Part shown: piece by piece, positions 19,542-26,332 of the stretch | How positions within the stretch are numbered: the first letter of the stretch is position 1 | How the letters are laid out: each line of letters begins with the position of its first letter | Assembly (NCBI GenBank): GCA_031398745.1 | Contig: JANNNX010000020.1 | Span: 1-26,332 of the forward strand | Origin: JANNNX01 sp031398745 | Lineage (GTDB): Bacteria > Actinomycetota > Acidimicrobiia > Acidimicrobiales > CADCSY01 | Length of the DNA: 26,332 nt | Reading direction: 5' to 3' | Program-made: the position numbers and the translations under genes | The notes under the pieces: model-generated | What the model saw: the letters and a program-made list of their open reading frames with translations, nothing else | The model's database searches: none | Told to the model about the DNA's origin: nothing

Positions 19542-21028
19542 CGGGCCACCGGGGGCAGGTGGGCCAGCACCCGGCTGACGGCGCGCCGGCCCGACCCGAT
19601 GCAGGCGGGGATGCCGACGCCGCCGAGGGCGGCACCCGCCAGGGCCACGCCCGGGAGTGCCTGGTCGAGATCGGCCTCGGCGGTGGCGATGCGTTCGAGG
19701 TGGCCGGGGCGGTACTGGGGGAACGAGTCCGGCCACCGGGTGACCAGGGTGGCGGTGGGCTCGTCGGTCACCCCGGTGGCGCGGACCAGGTCGTGTCGCA
19801 GGCGCGCGACCAGCTCGTCGTCGCCGAGGGCGAGGGCCCGGGGATCGCCGTCCCGCCCGGCCGACAGCCGGACCAGGGCCCGGTCGGGGGCGGCCAGGTG
19901 GGCCCACTTCTGCGACAGGACGGTGGCCGCGGTGAGCAGCCAGCCCTCGGTCCGAGGCACCAGGAAACCGCTACCTGGGGGCAGGCGAGCGATGGCGGCG
20001 GTGGGCAGGGCCAGCGTCACCAGCACCACGCCGGCGTAGCCGACCGCAGCCAGGGGGGCCGCCACCGCCGGGGCGGCGGAGCGGAGGAGGGTGGCCAACG
20101 CCGGCGCCGGGAGGGCCAGCACCACCCCATCGGCCACCAGGGCGTCGGAGGCGCTCTCGCCCGGCGGATCCCCGGGGGAGAGCGTGGCCCCGGCCGCAGA
20201 CCCGGCCAGGGTCACCACGAGCTGGCCGTCGTCCCGGCGCTCGATGCCGACGGCGGCGGTGCCGACCCGCAGCGCCACCCCCTGCTCAGCCAGGCGGCCC
20301 ACCAGGACGTCGACCAGGTGGCCCATCCCCCGGGGGTGGGCCAGGAAGACGGGGCTGGCCGCGGTGGCGGGTCCGGTCGGTCGCCCACCACCGCCGGCCC
20401 GCAGGCCTCGCCGGAGGCTGCGGTGGCGGCGGCCGGCGGCGGCCAACTGGGGGGCGACGGCGTCGATCGAGAGGTGGTCGGTGTCGCCCGCGTTGATTCC
20501 TCCCACCAGCGGGTCGGTCAGGCGTTCGTGGACCTCCCGGCCGAGGCGGCGGCGGAGGTAGGGGCCGACGGCGGCGTCGCCGGCCAGGGGCCTCCCGGGC
20601 ACCAGTGGCTCGATCGCCAGGCGGGCCAGGCCGGCGCTCGACAGCACGCCCGAGCGGGCCGCGCCCCGCAGCGAGGTGGGCACGCCGAGCACCTGGCCCT
20701 GGGGGAGGGGTCGGAGGCGGCCTCGGGCCCATACCGAGGCCCGGGCCGTGGCCGGGGCCACCAACTCGTCGGCCAGACCCAGCTCCCGGCACAGGTCCAC
20801 GGCCTCGGGCCGGCGGGCCAGGAAGGCGTCGGCGGCCAGGTCGACGGGGGTCCCGTCCAGCTCGGTGGTGCCGAGCTTGCCGCCGAGGCGTCCATCGGCC
20901 TCGACCACGGTCACCGCGGCGCCGGGCGCCCGCTGGGTCAGGTCCCAGGCCGCGGCCAGCCCGGCGATCCCGCCCCCGACCACCACGAAGCGCTTCCCGG
21001 CCCCGGTCCCGATCCGCGGGTCGGTCAC
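19538..21028 (-). CDS. hemY: Coproporphyrinogen/protoporphyrinogen oxidase HemY (CgoX)
   Basis: 496 residues from a GTG at 21028 overlapping the hemE stop by 4 bases. The FAD-binding motif is FVVVGGGIAGLAAAWDL (14-30), with VVEADGRLGGKLGT following. VDLAADAFLARRPEAVDLC and HPRGMGHLVDVLVGRLAEQG are typical of the PPOX family, and the second FAD contact GVALAGAALGGVGIPACIGSGRRA ends the protein. The enzyme oxidises coproporphyrinogen III to coproporphyrin III in the actinobacterial pathway, using oxygen through FAD. Its position directly after hemE, and hemQ elsewhere in the window, support this role. The Gly/Arg-rich stretch near 222-244 is a likely variable loop. No hemH/cpfC is seen in this window. 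Confidence 0.95.
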   Translation of the reverse strand: MTDPRIGTGAGKRFVVVGGGIAGLAAAWDLTQRAPGAAVTVVEADGRLGGKLGTTELDGTPVDLAADAFLARRPEAVDLCRELGLADELVAPATARASVWARGRLRPLPQGQVLGVPTSLRGAARSGVLSSAGLARLAIEPLVPGRPLAGDAAVGPYLRRRLGREVHERLTDPLVGGINAGDTDHLSIDAVAPQLAAAGRRHRSLRRGLRAGGGGRPTGPATAASPVFLAHPRGMGHLVDVLVGRLAEQGVALRVGTAAVGIERRDDGQLVVTLAGSAAGATLSPGDPPGESASDALVADGVVLALPAPALATLLRSAAPAVAAPLAAVGYAGVVLVTLALPTAAIARLPPGSGFLVPRTEGWLLTAATVLSQKWAHLAAPDRALVRLSAGRDGDPRALALGDDELVARLRHDLVRATGVTDEPTATLVTRWPDSFPQYRPGHLERIATAEADLDQALPGVALAGAALGGVGIPACIGSGRRAVSRVLAHLPPVAR

Positions 21029-22131
21029 CCGAGCACGGGAGCGCCGTCGGCCCGGCCCTCGGCGTGGACCAGGTCGACCACCCGGCGCAGGGCGTCGGGG
21101 TCGGTCTCGGGCAGCACGCCCCAGCCGAGGTTGAAGATGTGGCCCGGCCGACCGGCGTTGGCCGCCAGCACCGCTCGGACCTTGTCGTCGAGCAGGTCGG
21201 CCGGGGCGAACAGGGCGGTCGGGTCGAGGTTGCCCTGCACCGGCCGGTCGGGTCCCAGCCGGGCCCGAGCCCGGTCGATGGGTTGGCGCCAGTCGACGCC
21301 CATCACCGTCCCGCCGGTGGTGGCCATGTCGTCGAAGAGGTGGGTGGCGCCCACGCCGAAGTGGATGGTCGGCACCCCGAGGTCGGCCAGGCCGTCGAAC
21401 AGGCGCCGGGTGGCGGGCTGGACGTGGGTCCGGTAGTCGTGGGCGTCGAGGGCGCCGACCCACGAATCGAACACCTGCACGGCCTGGGCTCCGGCCGCCA
21501 CCTGGGCCCGGAGGGTGGCCACCGCGATGTCGGTCAGCTGGTCGAGCAGCGCCCGCCAGGTCGTCGGGTCGCCGTACATCAGCGCCTTGGTGTGGACGAA
21601 GTCGCGGGAGCGGCCGCCCTCGACCAGGTAGCTGGCCACGGTGAAGGGGGCGCCGGCGAAGCCGATGAGGGCGACCTCGGGGGCGAGCTCGGCCCGCACC
21701 AGGCGCACGGTCTCGAGCACCGGGGCCAGGTCGGCCTCGGGCTCGAGGGGGCGCAGGCGGGCCAGGTCGGCCGGGGTCCGGAACGGGTCCTCGACCACGG
21801 GGCCGGCGCCGGCCTCGACGGTGATGCCCGAGGTCACGGCCTGCACCGGGGTCAGCAGGTCGGAGAAGAGCACGGCCGCGTCGACGCCGAGGCGCCGGAC
21901 CGGCTGGAGGGTGACCTCGGCGGCGATCTCGGGGGAGGCGATCATGGTCCCGAACGAGTGGCGCTGGCGGATGGCCCGGTACTCGGGAAGCGACCGACCG
22001 GCCTGGCGCATGAACCACACCGGGACCCGGTCGGTGGGCTCGCCGGCGCAGGCCGCGAGCAGCGGGGAGAGGGTCGTGGCAGGGGGCGGCAGAGGGCGGC
22101 AACCGTACCGGGGCTGCCACGATGGGCCCAT
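21025..22131 (-). CDS. hemE: Uroporphyrinogen decarboxylase HemE
   Basis: 368 residues if it starts at the ATG 22131, about 20 longer than usual. Signature 1 PVWFMRQAGRSLPEYR and signature 2 GFAGAPFTVASYLVEGG are both complete, with FSDLLTPVQA carrying the catalytic Asp. The enzyme removes four acetate carboxyls from uroporphyrinogen III to give coproporphyrinogen III, the substrate of the next gene, hemY. The start is uncertain. The family normally begins close to TTLSPLLAACAGEPTDRVPV, but no ATG, GTG or TTG lies there in frame; the nearest is ATG 22131, which shares CATG with the divergent small gene. A CTG at the LPPPATTL segment, 9 bases after TACGGT, or an N-terminal sequencing error are alternatives. 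It heads the six-gene minus-strand train. Confidence 0.95.
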   Translation of the reverse strand: MGPSWQPRYGCRPLPPPATTLSPLLAACAGEPTDRVPVWFMRQAGRSLPEYRAIRQRHSFGTMIASPEIAAEVTLQPVRRLGVDAAVLFSDLLTPVQAVTSGITVEAGAGPVVEDPFRTPADLARLRPLEPEADLAPVLETVRLVRAELAPEVALIGFAGAPFTVASYLVEGGRSRDFVHTKALMYGDPTTWRALLDQLTDIAVATLRAQVAAGAQAVQVFDSWVGALDAHDYRTHVQPATRRLFDGLADLGVPTIHFGVGATHLFDDMATTGGTVMGVDWRQPIDRARARLGPDRPVQGNLDPTALFAPADLLDDKVRAVLAANAGRPGHIFNLGWGVLPETDPDALRRVVDLVHAEGRADGAPVLG

Positions 22132-22378
22132 GCGCCGGTCGATCGACGATGCCCGAGATGCCCACCCCGACGGCGACGAGCGGCCGCCGTCGTCGTGGAT
22201 GGTGCAGCTCATCGACGACTGCGAGGCCTGCGACGACCTGCGGGTGACGGTCACCCTCGAGGAGCTGGGCGGCGCCGGCGAGGGGGTCGTGGCCCACCTC
22301 GACGCCGACGGGGCCCGGCGCCTGCGGGGCGCCCTGGCCGACGCCCTCCGCGAGGTCGGCGAACCCCCCGGCCGCTGA
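22130..22378 (+). CDS. Small conserved-looking hypothetical protein (82 aa)
   Basis: 82 residues from the ATG at 22130. The sequence has an acidic start, then SSWMVQLIDDCEACDDLRVTVTLEELGGAGEGVVAHLDADGARRLRGALADALREV, a plausible compact alpha/beta domain. It contains C-x2-C (Cys31, Cys34), which could bind a metal. I do not recognise it. Its ATG overlaps that of hemE on the other strand within CATG (22129-22132). CACGAT lies 6 bases upstream, similar to the leaderless spacing elsewhere, so a leaderless message is possible. A divergent neighbour of hemE of this size looks like a real gene, but evidence is moderate. Confidence 0.65.
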   Translation: MRRSIDDARDAHPDGDERPPSSWMVQLIDDCEACDDLRVTVTLEELGGAGEGVVAHLDADGARRLRGALADALREVGEPPGR

Positions 22379-22421
22379 CCCGCCCGCCCTCTCGCCCTCT
22401 CGACCTCTCGTCCCCTCCCAC

Positions 22422-22476
22422 CCCGACGTGGGGACGCCACGTCACGCCCACGAGGACCCCACGTCCCCAGGTGAGC
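22422..22476. repeat. 55-bp structured direct repeat, copy 1
   Basis: Matches copy 2 (22506-22560) at 54 of 55 bases. Inside it GACGTGG (22425-22431) pairs with CCACGTC (22437-22443) around a 5-base loop, and a further CCCCACGTC lies downstream as an alternative partner. It sits in the 243-bp non-coding gap before helD. Confidence 0.93.
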
Positions 22477-22505
22477 GGGTCGTGAGCGGGTCGTAGGGCC
22501 CTCCA

Positions 22506-22560
22506 CCCGACGTGGGGACGCCACGTCACGCCCACGAGGACCCCACGTCCCCACGTGAGC
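22506..22560. repeat. 55-bp structured direct repeat, copy 2
   Basis: Second copy, 84 bp after the first, with the same internal inverted repeat; the single difference is C for G at the 49th base. Between the copies is an 11-bp tandem repeat GTGAGCGGGTC (22471-22481 and 22482-22492). The gap 22379-22621 holds no other feature except the helD promoter. Confidence 0.93.
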
Positions 22561-22603
22561 CGGGGGGTCCCGAGAGGGGGGAGCGAGGGGCGACGGACAC
22601 TCG

Positions 22604-22609
22604 TAGACT
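22604..22609 (+). promoter_or_regulatory. Candidate -10 (TAGACT) for helD
   Basis: TAGACT lies 12 bases before the ATG at 22622, giving a very short leader; no Shine-Dalgarno site is present. No clear -35 is seen. Confidence 0.45.
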
Positions 22610-22621
22610 CGCTCCCTCCCC

Positions 22622-24823
22622 ATGGCGGCCCACCCCGATCTGGCAGACGAGCAGGCCTACGTCGATCACGCGTACGACTGCCTCGACGCGGCCCGCAAGC
22701 GAGCGTTCTCCCTGCGCCGGCTGTCGTCGATCGGCCCTGGCGGAACCCACCAAGCCCGCATCGAGAGCGAGGCCGTGGAGGACACCATCCGCACCCGCTT
22801 GGCCCAGCTCGAGTTGGGTGACGAGCACGCGCTGGTGTTCGGGCGCATCGACCCGGTGGAGTCACCCGAGCGCTACTACATCGGGCGCATCGCGGTGGCC
22901 GACGAGCACCAGGATCCGGTGGTGGTCGACTGGCGGGCACCGATCGCCGAGCCGTTCTACCGGGCCACCGGCCGCCAGTCGATGGGCCTGGCCCTGCGCC
23001 GGCACTTCGCGTCGCGGGCCCGCCAGCTCCTCGACATCGAGGACGAGGTGTTCGGGCCCGGCGGTGGTCCCGACGGGGGCCTGGTCGGCCAGCGGGTGCT
23101 GCTGGCCGCCATCGATGCCCCCCGCACCGGGTACCTGGGCGACATCGTGGCCACCATCCAGGCCGAGCAGGACGAGATCATCCGGGCCCCGCTGCCCGGC
23201 GTGCTGGTCGTCCAGGGCGGGCCGGGGACGGGCAAGACGGTGGTGGCGCTGCACCGGGCTGCCTACCTCCTCTACACCCACCGCTTCCCGCTGGAGGACC
23301 AGGGGGTGCTGGTGGTCGGGCCCAACCGGGTCTTCCTGCGCTACGTGTCGAGAGTCCTGCCGTCGTTGGGCGAGGCCGGTGTCGAGCTGGCGGTGCTGGC
23401 CGACCTGGTGCCCGAGACCATCGTCGAGCAGCGTGAGCCGCTGGCCGCGGCCCTGGTCAAGGGCGATCTGCGGATGGTGGAGGTGCTGGCCCGGGCCGTG
23501 CGCGACCGCCAGCGCCCGCTGCGGCGTGACCTGGTGGTCGGCTTCGGGCGTGAGCACCTGCGGGTGACGGTGGCGGCCAGCGAGCGGATCGTGCGGGCGG
23601 CCCGGCGCCGCTCGCACACCCACAACGCCGGCCGGCGCATCGCCGAGGCGCTGCTGTGGACCGAGCTGGCGGCGTCGTCTCGCCAGGAGGGCGAGCTCGA
23701 GCCCGAGGCCGTGCGCGAGCAGGTGCGGGGGCTCGACGAGGTCCGCACCGCGCTGGAGTGGATGTGGCCGGTGCTGACCCCAGCCGACCTGCTGCGCGAC
23801 CTGTTCGGGTCGCCGGCCCTGGTGCGCTCGGCGTCTCGGGGGCGGCTGTCGACGGTGGAGGAGGGGCTGCTGCACCGCGAGCGGGGGGAGCGGGGGGCGC
23901 TGCGCTGGACCGATGCCGACGTCGCCCTCTTGGCCGAGGCCCACGACTTGCTGGGGCCGGTCGGTCGGGCGGCGCCGGCCGGGGGCGCCGGACCCGCGCC
24001 CGGTGGCGGCCCGGCCGGCGGGGGGGCGGCGGCAGCTGCGGCCGCCGCCGGTCTCACCCTCGACGACGGGCAGCGCTCGTGGGGCCACATCGTGGTCGAC
24101 GAGGCCCAGGACCTGACCCCGATGCAGCTGCGGATGCTGGCCAAGCGGTCACTCGGCGGGTCGATGACCGTGGTCGGCGACCTGGCCCAGGCCACCGGAC
24201 CGTGGGCGCCGCCAAGGTGGGAGGACGTGTTGTCGCACCTGCCGTCGCGTCGGACTCCCCGGGTGGTCGAGCTGTCGATCGGCTACCGGACGCCCGAGCC
24301 GATCATGCGGCTGGCCAACCGGGTGCTGGCCGCGGCCGCGCCCGGGCTGGCCCCGTCGCGGCCGGTGCGGGGTACGGGCGATCCGCCCGAGATCGAGGCC
24401 GTCGACCCGGTGTCGCTGCCAGCGCGGGTGGCGGCCCGAGCCGCGGCCGAGGCCGAGCGGGTGGGCGAGGGCAACGTGGCCGTCATCGCCCCCGACTCGT
24501 GGATCCCGGCGCTGGGGGCGGCGCTCGAGGGGGTGCACCTGGGGCCGGGCTCGGCCGATACGACCTTGTCGGGCCGGGTGAGCCTGGTGCCGGTGCGCTA
24601 CGCCAAGGGCCTAGAGCTTGACTCGGTGATCGTGGTCGACCCGGCCCGCATCGTGGCCGAGGAGCCCCAGGGCCTGCGCTCGCTCTACGTGGCGCTGACC
24701 CGGGCCACCCGCCGCCTGCACGTGCTGCACACCGAGCCCCTGCCCGAGGCGATGATCGACCCCGCCGAGTCGGGCGAACGGGTGGGTGGGTCGTCCGGGT
24801 CATCCGAGGGCGCTCACCCCTAA
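22622..24823 (+). CDS. helD: HelD-like UvrD/Rep-family ATPase (RNA polymerase recycling factor)
   Basis: 733 residues. The N-terminal coiled coil (DEQAYVDHAYDCLDAARKRAF...) and YYIGRIAVADEHQDPVVVDWRAPIAEPFYRATG are diagnostic of HelD. Walker A GGPGTGKT is at 199-206, and Walker B VDEAQDLTPMQ starts at 492. Helicase motifs follow (VVGDLAQATG, ELSIGYRTPEPIMRLANRV), and the C-terminal 2A domain has VPVRYAKGLELDSVIVVDP and LYVALTRATRRLHVLH. HelD frees stalled RNA polymerase from DNA, and some actinobacterial members protect against rifampicin. A Gly/Ala/Pro-rich linker around 450-478 precedes Walker B. It is a single gene behind the 55-bp repeats. Family assignment is firm; a role in drug resistance is not shown by sequence. 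Confidence 0.93.
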   Translation: MAAHPDLADEQAYVDHAYDCLDAARKRAFSLRRLSSIGPGGTHQARIESEAVEDTIRTRLAQLELGDEHALVFGRIDPVESPERYYIGRIAVADEHQDPVVVDWRAPIAEPFYRATGRQSMGLALRRHFASRARQLLDIEDEVFGPGGGPDGGLVGQRVLLAAIDAPRTGYLGDIVATIQAEQDEIIRAPLPGVLVVQGGPGTGKTVVALHRAAYLLYTHRFPLEDQGVLVVGPNRVFLRYVSRVLPSLGEAGVELAVLADLVPETIVEQREPLAAALVKGDLRMVEVLARAVRDRQRPLRRDLVVGFGREHLRVTVAASERIVRAARRRSHTHNAGRRIAEALLWTELAASSRQEGELEPEAVREQVRGLDEVRTALEWMWPVLTPADLLRDLFGSPALVRSASRGRLSTVEEGLLHRERGERGALRWTDADVALLAEAHDLLGPVGRAAPAGGAGPAPGGGPAGGGAAAAAAAAGLTLDDGQRSWGHIVVDEAQDLTPMQLRMLAKRSLGGSMTVVGDLAQATGPWAPPRWEDVLSHLPSRRTPRVVELSIGYRTPEPIMRLANRVLAAAAPGLAPSRPVRGTGDPPEIEAVDPVSLPARVAARAAAEAERVGEGNVAVIAPDSWIPALGAALEGVHLGPGSADTTLSGRVSLVPVRYAKGLELDSVIVVDPARIVAEEPQGLRSLYVALTRATRRLHVLHTEPLPEAMIDPAESGERVGGSSGSSEGAHP

Positions 24824-24877
24824 AGCACACGCCCGGTTCTCCCGAACCTCTCCTTGGCTGCGACACAGGAGAGGCCA

Positions 24878-25675
24878 GTGGACGAGAAGACAGACGCCGT
24901 CGGCGCCCCGGATCACCGTTGGCGCAGCCACCGCTTCGCAGGAGGTGTCGTCCGCGTCGCGGTCTACACCGTGCCGCTCGCCATGTCGATCCTCGCGTCG
25001 ATGGTGGCGGCCCGATTCGTCCCCCGTCCCGGGGGTTGGTGGTCGCTGGCCTGGTGGGCCGGCGTACTGGCCGCCTCCTCGGTGACGCTGGTGGTGACCG
25101 AGCGCTTCGCCCGTCGGTTCCTCCCGCTGAGCATGCTCCTCCAGCTCTCGCTGGTGTTCCCGGACAACGCCCCGTCGCGGTTCGCGGTCGCCATGCGAAG
25201 CGGCACCACCACGCAGCTCAGGGCCCATGTCGAGCGTCTCAGTGGGGGCCACCGGCTCTCGGCGGTGGAGGCGGCCGAAGCTGCGCTCACCCTGTTGGGC
25301 AACCTCACCGTGCACCACCGCCACACCCGGGGCCATTCGGAGCGGGTCCGGGCCCTGAGCGACCTCGTGGCCGACCAGCTCAAGGTCCGGGGGAGCGATC
25401 GTGACCTGCTCCAGTGGTCGGCCCTCCTCCACGACGTCGGCAAGCTCAGCGTCACCACCGAGGTCCTCGACAAGCCGGGTCGGCCCGATGCCCGCCAGTG
25501 GGAGATGATCCGGCGACATCCCGAGGAGGGAGCTCGCCTGACGCTCCCGCTGCAGAGCTGGCTCGGCGAATGGGCCAGCGCCATCGACGGCCATCACGAG
25601 CGCTTCGACGGCTCCGGCTACCCGGGCGGCCTGGCCGGCGAGGCGTCCCCCTGGGCGCTCGCATCGTGGCCGTGA
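24878..25675 (+). CDS. HD-GYP domain protein, 5' part before a frameshift
   Basis: Starts at a GTG with AGGAG 6 bases upstream; an in-frame TTG at 24854 is less likely. Two hydrophobic stretches (about 24-48 and 53-96, the second probably a hairpin) anchor the N-terminus in the membrane. The HD-GYP domain follows: NLTVHHRHTRGHSERV, LLHDVGKL with His185-Asp186, and HHERFDGSGYPGG (239-251). These residues are those of cyclic-di-GMP phosphodiesterases, so degradation of c-di-GMP is likely. The frame then ends early in ASPWALASWP. One extra C in the C5 run at 25647-25651 would restore PLGARIVAVTDAFDTMTSAR, the expected continuation. The gene is therefore either broken or contains a sequencing error. 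Confidence 0.88.
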   Translation: MDEKTDAVGAPDHRWRSHRFAGGVVRVAVYTVPLAMSILASMVAARFVPRPGGWWSLAWWAGVLAASSVTLVVTERFARRFLPLSMLLQLSLVFPDNAPSRFAVAMRSGTTTQLRAHVERLSGGHRLSAVEAAEAALTLLGNLTVHHRHTRGHSERVRALSDLVADQLKVRGSDRDLLQWSALLHDVGKLSVTTEVLDKPGRPDARQWEMIRRHPEEGARLTLPLQSWLGEWASAIDGHHERFDGSGYPGGLAGEASPWALASWP

Positions 25676-26332
25676 CCGATGCCTTCGACACCATGACCTC
25701 GGCCCGGTCCTACAAGAGGCCGCTCTCGGCAGTGGTCGCTCGCGAGGAGGTGGCTCGCTGCGCCGGCTCGCACTTCGACCCCGCGGTGGTCAGGGCCTTC
25801 CTGAATGTGTCGCTCGGTCGTCTGCGCTGGGTGGTGGGGCCGCTGTCGTGGGCCGCCCAGGTCCCCGTGGTCGGCCGGCTGGCCAGCGTGGGTGCGCCGA
25901 ACGCGACGGTCGTACCCGTGGCCACGATGGCCCGGACCGGGCTCGTGAGCGCCATGGTCGCAACCGGCGGCGTGACGATGGCGTCGGCCACGCCGATCTT
26001 CAGCCCGCCCACCGTCGCCATCGAGGCTGCGGGTGCCGCAGACGCAGACGCGGACCCGAACTCGGGAGGGTCCGAGCGGGGCACCGTCGTGGTCGTCGAT
26101 GACGTGGTGCTCGACTCGTCGGGAGCCCTGAGCAACACCGAGCCGACCCCCGAGCCCGAGCCCGAGCCGGAGCCGACCCCCGAACCCGAGTCCACCCCCG
26201 AACCCGAGCCGACCCCCGAACCCGAGCCGGAGCCGGAGCCGACCCCCGAGCCGGAGCCCACCCCCGAACCCGAGCCGACCCCCGAACCCGAGCCGGAGCC
26301 GGAGCCGACCCCCGAGCCGGAGCCCACCCCCG
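25651..26332 (+). CDS. HD-GYP protein, 3' part after the frameshift, with Pro-Glu-rich tail, running off the window
   Basis: Frame 1 from CTG 25651 continues the HD-GYP domain with LGARIVAVTDAFDTMTSARSYKRPLS and FDPAVVRAFLN, the normal end of that domain. It then has a region with hydrophobic stretches (RWVVGPLSWAAQ, VVPVATMARTGLVSAMVATGG) and a low-complexity tail of PEPEPT repeats to the last base. There is no start codon of its own at the beginning, so it belongs to the gene starting at 24878. The tail may span the cell wall or act as a linker to a domain outside the window. The 3' end is missing. Confidence 0.8.
   Translation, partial: MGARIVAVTDAFDTMTSARSYKRPLSAVVAREEVARCAGSHFDPAVVRAFLNVSLGRLRWVVGPLSWAAQVPVVGRLASVGAPNATVVPVATMARTGLVSAMVATGGVTMASATPIFSPPTVAIEAAGAADADADPNSGGSERGTVVVVDDVVLDSSGALSNTEPTPEPEPEPEPTPEPESTPEPEPTPEPEPEPEPTPEPEPTPEPEPTPEPEPEPEPTPEPEPTP
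26203..26332 (+). repeat. 66-bp higher-order repeat encoding Pro-Glu-Pro-Thr
   Basis: A 66-bp unit (22 codons) at 26203-26268 is followed by a second copy identical over its 64 available bases (26269-26332). Smaller GAGCCG and ACCCCCGAA units extend leftward to about 26140. The contig ends inside it. Confidence 0.9.

Noticed and set aside
22422..22560. Possible CRISPR array from direct repeats
   Set aside because: Only two 55-bp copies with a 29-bp interval that itself contains a short tandem repeat, and no cas genes.
1..26332. tRNA, rRNA, riboswitch, insertion sequence or prophage genes
   Set aside because: I looked on both strands for T-loop-like motifs, transposase or integrase motifs and flanking inverted repeats and found none I could support.

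Overview
The window is very GC-rich, gene-dense chromosomal DNA from an actinobacterium. The coproporphyrin-type heme genes (hemQ/chdC, hemY/cgoX, hemE), a HelD-type RNA polymerase recycling factor, a PAC2 protein, a GlnD and several Acidimicrobiia-like conserved small proteins point towards the class Acidimicrobiia, but that placement rests on protein resemblance and not on a marker-gene comparison. There is no rRNA, tRNA, CRISPR array, phage or IS element that I can support. Both ends lie in low-complexity coding repeats (Lys-Glu on the left, Pro-Glu-Pro-Thr on the right), which suggests that this is a whole contig broken at repeats.

Left part (1-3.3 kb): an odd open frame joins a Lys-Glu stretch and a secreted-protein-like segment to the last ~105 residues of GroEL. 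It is followed by a LacI-family regulator and an HsaA-like acyl-CoA-dehydrogenase-family flavoprotein with an unusual Pro/Gly-rich insert. Region 3.3-5.7 kb is a tight plus-strand operon, hemQ-larE-orf165-orf113. A small Cys-rich protein gene on the minus strand meets the operon end at a shared CTAG and diverges from glnD (6.0-8.3 kb). A Nudix hydrolase follows.

Middle (9.1-14.9 kb): a hypothetical protein and a PAC2-family protein lie on the minus strand. On the plus strand are a GNAT acetyltransferase, a VapBC-type toxin-antitoxin pair and a coiled-coil/membrane protein with an internal 54-bp duplication. A lipoprotein sugar dehydrogenase (minus), a GtrA-like membrane protein and a methyltransferase (both plus) complete this part.

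Right part: a long minus-strand gene train runs 22.1 to 14.9 kb: hemE, hemY, lnt, a GT4 glycosyltransferase, a methyltransferase and a helical-barrel protein. Most neighbours overlap by 4-7 bases. It links heme synthesis, lipoprotein acylation and an unknown glycoconjugate or lipid-linked modification. The apparent Lnt has Ser where the catalytic Cys is expected. To the right are a small protein gene whose ATG overlaps that of hemE, a pair of 55-bp structured repeats, helD, and an HD-GYP protein split by a one-base frameshift and running off the end.

Many first genes of transcription units have a TANNNT-like -10 hexamer only 6-8 bases before the start codon and no Shine-Dalgarno sequence, which implies widespread leaderless transcription. 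Several other genes have clear Shine-Dalgarno sites.
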